Shown here in pieces: positions 49,795 through 61,937 of a stretch of DNA of 64,000 nucleotides (the first letter of the stretch is position 1; each line of letters begins with the position of its first letter). The notes under the pieces were generated by a model. It was not told the DNA's origin, made no database searches, and was given only the letters and a program-made list of their open reading frames with translations. The stretch spans positions 2,605,625 to 2,669,624 of the forward strand of contig OY741276.1 in assembly GCA_963514095.1 (NCBI GenBank), written 5' to 3'. Both the position numbers and the translations under genes were made by a program. Origin of the DNA: Eutrigla gurnardus. Lineage: Eukaryota; Chordata; Actinopteri; Perciformes; Triglidae.

Positions 49795-49935
49795 AGGAAG
49801 GTTGAGGAGGAACGTGGAGGAGGAAGGTTGAGGAAGAACATGGAGGAGGAACATGGAGGAGGAAGGTGGAGGAGTCAGTTTGAGGAGGAACATGGAGGAG
49901 TAACATGGAGGAGGAACATGGAGGAGGAACATTGC
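49795..49935. repeat. GGAGGAACATGGA minisatellite
   Basis: About ten degenerate 12-15-bp units of GAGGAGGAACATGGAG and GGAAGGTTGAGG begin right after the SINE tail. Confidence 0.9.
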
Positions 49936-50459
49936 GTCCCTCCAGCTGGGAGAGAACCGGTTCTGCAGGGTTCCCGTCCCCCCAAGGTGAGCCTGGAAGG
50001 CAGAGCAGGTCTGTCTCACCTCGACTCAACCCGGCGGTCTCAGCTGACTGTCATTATGGGCCTAACTGGCCCCTCCCCCCTGGGTACTGGCCCCTCCCCC
50101 CTCAGTGACTCATTGACTTCTCAGGGACGCCCACGGAGATACAGGTGCCTCCACTCGTATGAATCCTCCAGAGAGTTGGAGTGCAGCTGTAGCTATGCAG
50201 CCTCTCATTGGGGGGGGGGATACGGGAGGCTTCGCCCTTCAGACCGCCGCGATGACAATGTCTCCCGCCGCAGTGACACCCGCGGTCAGGCCTCTCAGAG
50301 GAGAAAAGGTTTGTATTCACACACCGATTTTACACTCTCTTTTAGTCCAGAGTGTCTTTGTGTTGTTGGGGGGGGGGAACAAGCAGCTGGTTCTATATCG
50401 CCGTGGCAGCACTTTATACTGCAGAATGATAAATGAAGGGGACGAGCTGCAGCTGAAGA

Positions 50460-50519
<60 letters not shown>
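50460..50519. repeat. (CA)n microsatellite
   Basis: About 30 CA units. Confidence 0.97.
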
Positions 50520-50523
<4 letters not shown>

Positions 50524-51041
50524 CAGGTTAGACTCCTGCAGCTCATAGCCAGAGGTTATGAGTGTTGAAGGGGGGGGGGCTAACAGACTGACACGTCCCA
50601 CCAGTCCCATGGAGACCTGAGGGACCCGGGTTTGGTCCCACGGGGGGGACCTGTCGCTCCTCTGTCCTCGGGGCAGCCATCTTCCTTTTTTTGTTCCAGC
50701 CAGCGATGCCGGCGCCCCGAGGCCTCGCCGCTTCACCCCTCTCCACGCTCCCCGTTGTCCCACACAGGTGCCTGTCAGAGGGGTGTCTGCTCCGTGACTG
50801 GTGTAGCCGTCCACATAAAGGCCTCCCCCGCCCCCCCCACCACAATACTCCCACTGTCCTCCCCCCCCCCCTCCTCCATGGCCCCGGGCTCAGCCTTTCA
50901 TTTTGAAGTGGCGGACCAGCTCTGCACCAGCCTGAGCCCTCGGCCTGCAGCCTGCTCCATTGTTCGCCTCGGAGAAAGACTATTATTTCAACTCAATTCA
51001 CTGGGAGTAAACACTGAGTGATAAGGCCCCCCTGTCCTACC

Positions 51042-51145
<104 letters not shown>

Positions 51146-51639
51146 CTCCCCTCCCCTGAAATATACACTGCCAACAAATCACCGCTCTCAGCCCATTGCC
51201 ATCAAGCGGCTTTAGAGCGGAGCTCACTAATTCACTTTCCAACGCAGATCAGCAGACAGGCCTCATGTGGTCCAGAATATGGCGTTTAAAGGCCGGCCGT
51301 TATAAATGTCGAAGCAAACAGCATTCTCACACCTTCAGCGGACCATTCACATGCTAAAATCAGGGAAAAGACGGCATCTTAAATCTCTCTTTTCGGTGAT
51401 ATCAAAGCCCTCGGAGAGAGATCAGCTGATCTCAGGAACATCACGACGCACAGTGACTCACGGCTGCAGGAACAAGCCGCCGCCGCCGCCAAGAGCATCG
51501 TTAGCGCCATTAAAGACGCAGCCAAGGCAGAGTGACGTCATGTTTCAACTCTTCTTTAAAAAAAAAAACCCACAGTTTTTCAGTGTTGCTCCACAGAAAA
51601 GCCCTCGATGCCTCTCCAGCACGACGACCCGTACTACGT

Positions 51640-52420
51640 CTTAATTACACCGAATTATCAGCCGGCTTTAAATAGCAGTCGTTTTGCACCGTCTCCGCCT
51701 TATGTGGCTTAATATAATTACCGGGGCGCCTACTTTATCTCCGGCAGAAAGAGGCTGACAACAGTAGCACAAACTAATGTGATAAAAGCTTCGCATATCA
51801 CGGCTTGATTCAGGGATTTTAAAGGTAAGTGTTTATGACAAGGTAATAATGCCTCATGCAAAAGGCTGGCGCGGTAAATTGGTTAGTTAAGGCATGATGG
51901 ATGAGGGGGAGCCTAACCTTATTTCCAATAGAGCTCTTGATTTCTGGAGCTGTGGATAATGAATTTGATTTAATTAGACCGTCCCTCATCTAATTAAGGT
52001 CGGGAGAAATCTGACCCTGTGTGTAGTCTTAAAAACAGGAAACACCCTGAACCGAACGGACGGAGCGGCTTCACCTTTCTGGAAGAAAAAAAAGAAGAAG
52101 AAGCCTCGTTAAAGAGGCGTCACATTTAGCCTCCATTATTCATCCAACCCATCCTTCACCAAATTAAGTAACAAAAACTTAATCAATTAAAAATATGACT
52201 ATTGCGTGAAATAAAAACAAACTACCAGCCAATTAAAAATAAGAGTTGAAAAGATGGTACCAGGGATTAGGCAACAGCTATAAAGGTCCAATTAAAGTAG
52301 TGATTCATCATCAGATTATTAATGAAGCTAGCGAGGAGGGCTCCTCTGCAGGATGGGTAATGGGCTGCTTGGCCTATCTTCCCTCCGGTGCACCTGCTCC
52401 TTACACCGCCAAGGTAATCT
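51640..52420. promoter_or_regulatory. Candidate intronic enhancer block rich in TAATTA
   Basis: About 780 bp of unique AT-leaning sequence without frames or simple repeats. Homeodomain-core words are dense: ATATAATTACC (51713), GATTTAATTAGACC (about 51967), ATCTAATTAAGG (about 51989), AATCAATTAAAAA (52180) and CCAATTAAA (about 52230 and 52288). This is the profile of developmental noncoding elements in introns of transcription factor genes. No alignment was done. Confidence 0.35.
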
Positions 52421-52896
52421 CTTTAAAGGCCAGGAAGATCCAAGCCCCCCCCAAAGGCACCCTCCAGTTCACTCCCCCCGCCTGCTCAGCCTCATGGAGC
52501 TTGACAACTCTCATTATGGCTCCAACTTTTCTCGGCTTCACCTCGGAGAAAAAAAAAACCCCACAACCTCTCTCAACGTGATCATCCTGACAGCCCCGGG
52601 TGTTGTGTTTGTCATCCTCCGACTAACTGGACGTACTCGCAAAGAAACCGCCGGGGATCCGAGGAGAAAATGATGTAAAAAAAAATAAATAAAAAAAAAG
52701 TTGTCCGGAGCCAGACCCCCCCCTCTACACGGCCCCCCTGCCCCCCCACAGCTGGGATTCTGATCTGCTTCCGGCTCCGGCCATGCGGGAGGAAAATATC
52801 TCTCGCTTCCAAAATATCTCAAATCGGCCGTTATTCCAGAAACAACACTTATCATTGACAGTCCATCTCCTGGTGCCCCTTGTAGGCTGGAGAACC

Positions 52897-52897
<1 letters not shown>

Positions 52898-52966
<69 letters not shown>
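52898..52966. repeat. (CA)n microsatellite
   Basis: About 34 CA units. Confidence 0.97.
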
Positions 52967-52968
<2 letters not shown>

Positions 52969-53279
52969 TGCTTATATAGCCAACAACACTGCAGATCCAA
53001 TTACCTGTAATACACACTTTACACAGTTTATCTCACTCCCAGTCATTATCTAAATTATGAGGCTACCTGCTTGAGAAGTGTGTGTGTGTGTGTGTGTGCT
53101 TCTCTTTGTCTCCTAATGGGGCCCAGAGGGAGTGTTGTTTTGCTATGTAACCCTCAGCAGAGCTGTAAAGGAATGAGCTTTATAACCGTTTTTTTTTCCA
53201 AAACAAAAAGCCACGCTGGGGGAAAGCACCCGAACGCCTCGCCGTTATGCAGCCAACACAAACGGTATCTGTCATGACG

Positions 53280-53550
53280 CGGTGAGTGGTGGAATCAGGA
53301 GATTAATTATGGGATTGCAGGGAGGGGAAGGAGGAGCGGTCCCCTCATTACGTTACCTGGCGGGCCTCCAGAGGAAGCCAATTGACTTTTGGGAGGCTGA
53401 TTGAGAAGTGTGACGAGTGTTCAGGGCGGATGTTCGCTCGGCCTCGGCGGCGGCGGAGCGGCTACACGAGGGGAGGAATAAAAAAATGGCGATTTGCACT
53501 CTTGTTCAGATTGATGGAATACTTTGGATTTAATTGGCACTAAATTCTCT
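53280..53550. promoter_or_regulatory. Candidate conserved noncoding block
   Basis: Unique sequence with GAGATTAATTATGGGATTG near 53300, GCCAATTGAC, and ATTTAATTGGCAC near 53530. No coding frame. Weak call from texture. Confidence 0.25.
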
Positions 53551-54099
53551 TCGTGGAAGGTTCTCTGTCTGGAGAGTGTTGTTCTCCAGCGAGACCCCAA
53601 CGTCTAAGAGCTCAAGAAAAAGAAAGAAAAGAAGCAAAAAAACACGCAGCTAATCCTGGTGCATTTAAATTAAAATGAAACTCTTAAAAGCAGTCGAATG
53701 CCTTGCTTTTTAAATTCCTAGATATTAAGAAAAAATCATCATGTGAGTGTATTTTAGAAGCTACATCTGCAGTCGTCCCTCCCGTCTTTGCGTGGCAGGT
53801 TTCGTATTTAATGAGCCGACCAGACGAGGACCACGGGAACTGAAGGCCGATCGCATCATTCAAATCAAGTCCACGCCAAGTGAGACGACGCCGCTGACAC
53901 CCGGCCGGCTCCTCGAGTGCAGAGGAGAGTCTCATCCATAGGGACGCTCGCAGGCAATAACCCCCGCATGAGAGACAGACAGGTAGATTGAATAGAGAGA
54001 CAGCTAGACAGGCAGAGATCAAGTCCAATCCCGCTGCCGTCATCTGGGCTGTGTGTGCGCTCACAGGTCAGGCTTAGATAATCTAATTCCTGGGCTTTT

Positions 54100-54102
<3 letters not shown>

Positions 54103-54134
<32 letters not shown>

Positions 54135-54179
54135 AGAGAGAGAAAAAGCCAAGTGCCACTCAGGCGAAGTGGCTGTGGA

Positions 54180-54225
<46 letters not shown>
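54103..54225. repeat. (CA)n and (GA)n microsatellites
   Basis: (CA)n at 54103-54131 and (GA)n at 54131-54144 and 54180-54225. Confidence 0.95.
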
Positions 54226-54226
<1 letters not shown>

Positions 54227-54229
54227 GGC

Positions 54230-54480
54230 TTGAATAATTATGAATCAGGGAGCTTAACCTTCTGGGGAGTTAATTTGAAGAGCACTGGGGATAGGGTAGT
54301 GGGACTCTTTATTTCCCTGGGGTGCCCCTAATGCCATTGTGAGGGAATGGAGAGATCAGGACACGCAGCAATATCGTGTCTGTTAGCCGCCATATGACGA
54401 GCTGACCCCCAGAGCGCCGCTCCACAATCACACCTGCCGTCATCGGGGCTAATTTGTTAAACATATCAATAGAGCTCCGC
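54230..54480. promoter_or_regulatory. Candidate conserved noncoding block
   Basis: Unique block with TGAATAATTATGAATC and GAGTTAATTTGAAG near the start and no frame. Bounded by simple repeats. Weak call. Confidence 0.22.
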
Positions 54481-55004
54481 TGGCCTTTTCTCTGCCACAC
54501 CGGACCATTGATCCAGCCGCTGAGTGACAACACCCCCCCCGCCCACCCCCCCCCCACCCTCATCCACATCCACATCAATCCACCGGCTTCCACTCTCTTC
54601 TTCTTCTTTCTTTGCAAGCAGGAACAAGTTGGATGAGCACAAATATATAAATCAAAATAATATCTGTTGGATCTCGTGCAACAGTTTCGTGCCAATCTGC
54701 CAGATATATATACGAGGCCGACTAAAAGCCTACTTACATCCATATCTGTGGTTTTATTCAAGCAGGAAGAGACACAAGAACTAAAAGGACGAGGCGAGAC
54801 AAAGACAAGAGCGAGGTTAGATAAATCACAGCATGCACAGAAACATACTCTGCAGCCTTCGGCTCTGAGAGCTGGAATTCTAGTATTGGGAGGAAGAGGA
54901 GGAGGAGGAGGAGGAGGGGGGGGGGGGGCTCACCGGGAGAGTCTGCTGTCATGTTTGCAAGCAAGAGGTTGAGAGATTGGCTGGCAGAGAGAGGCTGTTG
55001 TGTG

Positions 55005-55275
55005 TGCAGCAACAGCATTAACAGCAGCAGCATTAACAGCAGCATTCACAGCAGCATTAGCAGCAGCAGCAGCAGCATTAACAGCAGCAGCATTAACAGC
55101 AGCAGCATTAACAGCAGCATTCACAGCAGCATTAGCAGCAGCAGCAGCAGCATTAACAGCAGCATTAGCAGCAGCAGCACCATGGCAGCAGCAGCAGCAT
55201 TAACAGCAGCATTGACAGCAGCAGCAGCAGCAGCAGCATTAACAGCAGCAGCATTAGCAACAGCAGCACCATGGC
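55005..55275. repeat. CAGCAGCATTAACAG minisatellite
   Basis: Tandem GCA triplets with regularly placed ATTAACAG, ATTCACAG and ATTAGCAG words. All units are multiples of three, so long Ala/Thr, Ser/Asn or Leu/Met frames exist on both strands. A larger unit of about 63-66 bp repeats (compare 55030-55075 with 55090-55135). No sign of real coding use. Confidence 0.92.
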
Positions 55276-55440
55276 AGCAGCAGACACACATCTGGATCCG
55301 GTTTGGGAGCTCAGACAGGCCGGTCTTCCAGGAGAATCTCTCTTTGATTCCGACTCCCACGGCCGCTCTAATTGTCATCCCTCATTATTTAGTCAAAGGT
55401 GGAGATGAATCATAAACTATTACAGACAAATGACAGGACA

Positions 55441-55461
55441 CCCCCCCCCCCCCCCCCCCCC
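55441..55461. repeat. Poly(C) run
   Basis: 21 consecutive C. Confidence 0.95.
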
Positions 55462-55599
55462 TCTCTCTGCCAGCTGATAAGGACCATGAATTTCAAACAC
55501 GGCCCGAGTGCAAAACTTCTCATATCGTTAAGAATGGGGGAGGGGGGGGGGGTCTGATGACAGTCCTGATTAGAGAGACGGGATGCTTCCAAACCAGCC

Positions 55600-56700
55600 A
55601 ATAAAAGCAGCGATGGCGGGGAATACTGCAGATAACACACTGAGAATCACAGCAGATGAGGAAATAAAACACTACACTGCAATTTTCTGTTTCTTATCAC
55701 GTAAACTCATGGATTTGGACATGATTTAGAAAAACCAACCACACAGTTGACTAAATATTAGATATTCATGTATATAACCAGATTTTAAATGCTACACAGA
55801 GTGCCGGTGAGGACAGGCGTCAGATCCAGACCAGAACTGGTTTTGTGGACCTGCAGCAGATCCTCCTTCCTTTCATATGATGTGAGAGCGAGCCCCGTCT
55901 GTCATTCACAGATCCCTAAATCCTTCATTTCATCTTAATGTGAAGCCGACAGGAAGTTCTCCAAAATAAAGCTCCCTGTCTCGCTGCCTCCTCGGCCGTG
56001 ACCGTCGTGTTCCATGAGAAGATGTTTATCAGCGGCTCCTCTCTCACTGCTTTCACTCTTTGGCTTTTTTATGGCGGCCATCATTCTCTCACCACCGGCC
56101 AAATGAGCCCCCCCCCCTCCATCAGATTAAGCAGCGTCTGATCCCGGGACTAATTGTGCACGTCCACTTAAGCGGCTGACAGGCCGGCGAATGAGGAGGC
56201 TCGCAGGCCTCGGCGGGCGCGACACTCATCCATCACAGCCTAACCGATCGCATCCCTCTGAAGGCTCAACGCGCTAACACCATTAGCTCGACTGCTGGGC
56301 ATCTAACTAGCACATCACTCACGCAGGCTACATGCTAACAGCATTACGGCTAATGCTGCGCCCTCTAACTAACACATCCGTCATCGGGGCCCTCGGATCC
56401 TCACGTGGAGACACACTGATCTCGCCCCAGTTTCGCTTTTTGGCCTCTTTTTTTGCTCGCTAATTCGCTCGTTTGTCTCCGGAGATGAGGCGAACGCCAC
56501 AGAAGAGAGAAGTTGTTTTTATTCGGTTTCACGCTGCCCACCAACAACAACAGATCCGGGGTTGAAGACTACACGCCTCTGTGAAGGGAGCCATTCAAAT
56601 CAGATTATGATTTCATATTTCACAAAGACGGCACACCACCAGGATGGTTTTTAATTAGAAACAGAATCGGTCTAAAAAAAAAAACAAAAGGAGGAGAAAA
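55600..56700. other. Intronic DNA without a recognised feature
   Basis: Unique sequence with one C-run near 56109. I see no exon, RNA gene or named repeat. Confidence 0.4.
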
Positions 56701-56719
56701 GAAAGAATGGGGCACGGAG

Positions 56720-57115
56720 ACAATAAAACGAGGAATGCATTCATCCATGCAATGATTCTCCAGCTTTATTTAAGATCTGTGCCAATGTGCTAACAGCATT
56801 AATGAAGTTATAAAGAATTATGAGGGGAAATCAAATTTGCCTCGCCACTTGAGCGCCACTAAAATGCCAAACAATAAACTACCAGATTGCAAATTAGATC
56901 AGTAAAAAATATCAAACACATTGCGGTGCAGAGGGAAAAAAAAAAAAAAATCCATAATTGCATTTAGTGCCTGGCGTCTCCTGGGGGAGGAGACACTAAA
57001 GATCATCAGCCGGCTACACGGGAGCCGCTATTGACAGAGCGGTAAAAATCGACAGGCTAACTAAATAAACACTCCAGGCTCCATTAAATATTCAACGGCT
57101 GAGATTTGACAGTGT
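56720..57115. promoter_or_regulatory. Candidate conserved noncoding block
   Basis: Unique sequence with AGCATTAATGAAG, AAGAATTATGAGG, TGCAAATTAGATC, CCATAATTGCATTTAG and a run of A at 56937-56950. No frame. The texture resembles a developmental noncoding element. Confidence 0.28.
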
Positions 57116-57974
57116 AGCGTTGCCCGCCTCCCCATCGCCTCTCGTTGGCTTCTCTCTGCAGCACATCCTCTCCCCCCTCCCTCCCTCTCCTCCCCCCTCC
57201 TCCCCTGTGACTCCTGACAGCAATAAATGATGCGGTGCCTGAGGGCGACGCTCCAGTGGGAGACCTGGAAGGATCGAGCAGGAGAGCAAAAGAAATAAAG
57301 GGGAGACAGCCTATGACCAATGGCCATTAACCAAGGAGTGAGACAGGGCCCTATGACATCCGCTGACACCCCCGCACCGCCCCCCCCTCCTCTCAAACTC
57401 ACACTGCAGCCTCCTCTCTCACAGCCGGGTTGTTTATGCACCAAATACGATGAAGACGAGGACCAGCAGAGAGGTGGTCACCTTCATCACAATCACAGTT
57501 TATCCCCGCGTGTTCGAAACCCAACACCCGGAAGCAGGTGGAGAAAAAAAACACCCCAAAAAAACCCCCACGCCTGCAGCCTCGGATCACACGCATTCAT
57601 CTGCGGCGGCGAAGCCGAGGTTATGCAAATGAGAGATGACAGTGTTATTGTGCGAGGAATATCAATGGAGTAATTACTGTTCCATGTCGGGCTCTTGGCC
57701 CGCCGCCGCCGCTGCCGCCCCAGCCCCGGCTCGCTTCATTTCTCAGCCGCCCTCTCAGGGGAGAGATGAGCGGCGAGCTCTAGAGAGCAGAGCTAATAAT
57801 GGCAGCGGCGGATACAGGGAGGGGGGGGGGGCTTAGACGAGCCCCGGGGTCCTCGCAGCCGCAGACTGCTAAACGTTAGCCGGGCGTCTCAGGAGAGCCC
57901 CCCAGCAAAGATGAAATGATTAAAAAAGAAAAAACACACAACAACACCGCCAGGCAACCTGACTGACAAGCTGA

Positions 57975-57977
<3 letters not shown>

Positions 57978-58022
<45 letters not shown>
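57978..58022. repeat. (AT)n microsatellite
   Basis: About 22 AT units. Confidence 0.97.
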
Positions 58023-58024
<2 letters not shown>

Positions 58025-58839
58025 ATCATCGGACGACCCCGTGACCTTTCAGGATGCTCGCTGCCTGACAACGACTCTTCAGAAATCAACACGATATTGC
58101 CAAGAAGTGCTGCGGTTGGTTAAGCAGCAGAAATGTGCTTCACATTGACACACGAGTTATTAAATGAATGGATTGAAGGATCAGGTGAGAGATCGCTGAT
58201 CACAGAAGGATCCTGTAAGCACTTTGCTTCCCCGACACGCTCTGCCAGATCACAACGATCTGGTCCGGCTTCTTTCCAGCGACTTGGCCGACGTCCAATG
58301 AGTGAACTCCTCTGGCATGTGAGCTCGTCGACAAATTTAAAGCTTAAATTCACGTTTTGGAGGGGGTGGGGGGGGGGGGGCCTGTAAAGGCATCAACTTC
58401 ATCATCTTTTATGTGAGCGATTGTCTAATAAATAAACATGCTACGAGGCCACAAGTTCACCTGACGGGAGAACAGCAACGCTGGAGAAAGAAAGTTCAAA
58501 AGAATGACGGCTGCTTCGGGCCCCGGGGCCGAGAATTAACATACCGAGAGAGATGAATGCTTCTCCCACACGCCTCGGCGAAACAGCAACCTAATCACTT
58601 TCCCTTCCTTTTCTGGAGAAACCAAAAGAATAAATCCCGTCGTTGTGTATTTCTTCATAATTAACGTGACGACATGCGACTGAATTCACCGAATGTTCAG
58701 AGTTTAGGAAGTAAACTAATGTATTAAAACTATAAAAAAAAATGTCTTTCTGCTGAAGGGAATGCAATCTGACTTTTTTTCGGGGGGAGGAGACTATACG
58801 ATCTTATTAATGCTTCCTCACCCAGGATTAATATCTCGT

Positions 58840-58990
58840 TATGACTCTCCATTTACATATTACGGTCATTATCGTACCAATACTTTTATAATATTTGAGA
58901 TATTAAAAGGGAGAGCATTGGCGTCTGAAGTGAAGGGGAGGGTCCAGATCAAATATTAATGAGGCCTAATCTGCATATTTAAAGAATGAA
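58840..58990. promoter_or_regulatory. Candidate conserved noncoding block
   Basis: Short unique AT-rich block with ATCAAATATTAATGAGGCC and AATCTGCATATTTAAAG, directly before repeat C. Weak call. Confidence 0.2.
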
Positions 58991-59004
58991 ACGCTTCCTT
59001 GTCC

Positions 59005-59269
59005 ATGAACAGATGATGAAAATAGTTGGTGATTATATTTCTGTGGATCTGTTAGTGGAATTAGTTTTCCTTTCATTTGTGGTCCTTCTGTAAAAAGCTG
59101 TCTCCAAACATCATGTTGGTTGTTTAGAGGACAATAACATCTCATTTAATGTGATGAACAAGTGACATAATAAGTAGACTGAATACTGACCATTGCATTG
59201 ATACAAATATGGAGTTTACCACAGCTAGAAGGGGCTGGAAAAGCATGGAAATGCACCTTGAAGTGCTTG
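59005..59269 (-). repeat. Inverted repeat C, right copy
   Basis: Reverse complement of 39363-39627, same length, with about three substitutions by eye. It lies in the presumed intron 5' of the LIM2 exon, so the two copies face each other across that exon. Confidence 0.92.
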
Positions 59270-59605
59270 GAAAGTGCTCGAGTGTGACTTTGTGACCCTG
59301 TTCATAGTTCCAACACTAACCAGTGGAGCGTCTGCAGCCTCCTGGTATCTGCGTGGTGATCTCGGGCGTTCACGTCGCCCGGATGAATAAGGAGGTGGAC
59401 GCGCTGCACTTGCACCTTCGCACCATTAGTTTCCAGGTCAGGTGCTCCTCTCCGCCGTCCGACACCTCATACGTCTCCGCGGGCCTCGACTTATCTCCAC
59501 ACTTATCTCCCAAGTCATAATTCCCACTTAAAGCTGCAGCCTCAAGGCAAAATAACACGGAGAGGACAGCAAGCTGGGTTAGGGTGGTACACCACTCCCA
59601 CTGCT

Positions 59606-59810
59606 GCAGGACGAGGAGGAGGAGGAGGAGGAGGAGAGGAAGAGGAAGAAGGCAAAGGCGAAGGAGAAGACGAAGGAGGAGGAGAAGGCGAAGGAGGAGG
59701 AGACGAAGGAGGAGGAGGAGGTGAAGGAGGAGATGAAGGAGGAGAAGAAGGAGAAGGAGGAGAAGAAGGTGAAGGAGGAGATGAAGGAGGAGGAGAAGCA
59801 GAGAAACACT
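59606..59810. repeat. Purine-only (GGA/GAA) tract
   Basis: About 200 bp almost wholly A/G on the plus strand, built from GGAGGAGAAGG and AAGGCGAAGG units. The Leu/Ser/Phe-rich minus-strand frame (59370-59816) is a by-product. Mirror-symmetric purine DNA of this kind can form triplex structures. Confidence 0.93.
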
Positions 59811-60731
59811 AAGCACTTTGGAAAAAGCTCATAAAGCTGAACTGATTCTGCTGTGAAAACACGGTGAAATGTATTTATTAGCCTGAATGCGACGCTGCAG
59901 CGAGGGTCGGGGGTCGGGGGGGTTTTAGTGAACGCGTTCAGCTAAAACAGTCAACTCAATCAGCGACTGGCGGCCGACGAGCGCCAGAGAAGAAAGCCGA
60001 GCCGAGGCCAACACAAGCCTCCTGTGTGACGCTGGATCGTTTCCTCGTAGAGAGCGAACCGGAGAATCACCCGGAATGAAAAAGTCAAACAGCATTTCCA
60101 TCCCATCGGGAGAAAAGAACCAAAAAACGAGGTCTATTTGTGGTCTGAAGTCTCTATTGTTCTTCTTTTACTGGCCCGTTTTTTGTTTTTTTTGTGGATG
60201 TAAAAGTTTCACGGCAGTAAAAGAGCAGAAATCATAAATCTGATTTGTATGACTAACTGGCTCGTTCTGTTTATGATTCCTGTTTCGTTGCTTCACGTCC
60301 TCCTCGACAGAGCTTTGATCCCGCCGACCTCATGGATGCTCACCGTAAACACGTACCTCCCCAGGACGTTTTTATCACCCGCGGGCTCCATGCCAGGCGT
60401 CTGTGCGGAAACGACAGATAAAACTCAAGCCGTTTACCAGCGAAAAGGAGGGCAAAGAGGACGTTTACAAAAAAACTAAAACCGGCTCCATGGACCCCTC
60501 TGGTTCTGGTCTGGGTTGTAGATCGTTTGGCATGAAGACATATCAGACTAACGGGACTATCTCACCATCGTAATGAGAGGAGCCTCATGTTTTGGATTGC
60601 AGATCACCAGTGTGATGTCATGAGAACATCCCGTTATTCTGTCGACCGATCTCCACATGCAAGCAGATAAAAAGCCCACGCTGCTTCTGGGTCACATACT
60701 GATTATTTAGATCGCATTTTTGGAAATATTT

Positions 60732-60734
<3 letters not shown>

Positions 60735-60762
<28 letters not shown>
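60735..60762. repeat. (CA)n microsatellite
   Basis: About 14 CA units. Confidence 0.96.
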
Positions 60763-60763
<1 letters not shown>

Positions 60764-61213
60764 GCCACCCGTGAATGGTTGCCAGCGATGTTTCTTTGAG
60801 CAGGAGACCACAGGAATTGTTTATCGCTGCGGATCAGAGTGACTAATCAGAAGCAGGCCGATCCTCCGTGAACCTGTACGAGGTCGAGATGAAACCCAAC
60901 GTGCCACGGCATGACCCTCTCCACCTCCTCCTCCACCCCCGGGTCCAGGTCCAGGTCCAGAAGGGGACCGTCATGACGTCCTGCGGCTCCGGCGAGACTA
61001 CAAAGACCACGAGGACCGTGCCTTACTCGACACAAATGTTCCCTTTTGGTTCTGGTTTCGCCGGCCCCGCCCCCTTTATCTTAATAATTAGCAGATAATG
61101 CATATTCTTTCCAACCTTCACTCTCGGGGCCGCGGGTTTGCTTCACATCAAAGACGCCAAAAACAAATCATTATGGTCAATTAAGAAGAATAAAGCGAGG
61201 TTAAGAAGTTTCC

Positions 61214-61855
61214 ATGAACATTTGCCAAAGCACCATTAAAAGTTACGGGGGCCCACGTTGGTCAGCACAGTGGGAGTACGACATGGTACACTGTGTAGGG
61301 CCTCCTCCTGGGCCCGGGGCCTCATCCTGGACCCGGGCCTCATCCTGGACCCGGCCATCGCTTCAAAAGAAGAAGCCGCCGCCGCACGCCGGGAGGGAAA
61401 AGCACCACGAGACAAAAACCGTAAGAAACGTAACGCTCCATGTCTCCCAGTTAGTTACGCAACGCTCCTCCGATACAAACAACAACATGACACCCTGCAG
61501 GAATGAGCGGCGTGGAGCCGAGGCGGTGGCGGAGACGCTTGGTGGCGGCCGCCATAGAAGTGATGGACGTCTGCAGGCCGTGAGGGATGTTTCACAGCCA
61601 CTCGAACGCTTGTCAGAGCAGTTTATTACTTCCGTGAAATATCTGCCGAAGAGGAGCCATCGAGCAGAAAGAAAGCGCTCTCAGAGCCGGCGGTGTAAAT
61701 CTCTTTTAATGCCGCTGATCCGCCGCGTTAGTGCCGCTTCCAGAAAAGCTGCTCGCCGTCTCCGCCGTCTCCGCCTCCCCACGGTTCCCTCATTACGGCC
61801 ACGAGGAGAAACGGCTACCTTCGCTCACTCCGCCGTCTCAAATATTGCAAAGTAG
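61214..61855 (+). other. Longest open frame of the right part, not called a gene
   Basis: A 213-codon frame without any recognisable domain. It is Arg/Ser/Pro-rich, as expected from GC-rich DNA with CGCC repeats, and no splice or promoter signals accompany it. I regard it as chance. Confidence 0.3.
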
Positions 61856-61914
61856 AAGCGTTTTTCTAAGTTATAACTGCAGGGGCTTCGTCTGCCAAGA
61901 GCCTGTCGCTTACA

Positions 61915-61937
61915 CCCCCCCCCCCCCCCCCCCCCCT
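61915..61937. repeat. Poly(C) run
   Basis: 23 consecutive C. Confidence 0.95.

Noticed and set aside
54951..55415. Ser/Asn/Ala-rich protein
   Set aside because: Translation of a triplet minisatellite, open on both strands, with no sign of selection for one frame.
59370..59816. 148-codon Leu-rich protein resembling a membrane protein
   Set aside because: It is the minus-strand reading of a polypurine tract. Leu/Ser/Phe richness follows from CTC/CTT triplets.
61214..61855. 213-codon open frame as a novel gene
   Set aside because: Longest non-repeat frame, but GC-rich with low-complexity Arg/Ser runs, no domain and no splice or promoter signals. It lies inside a presumed intron.
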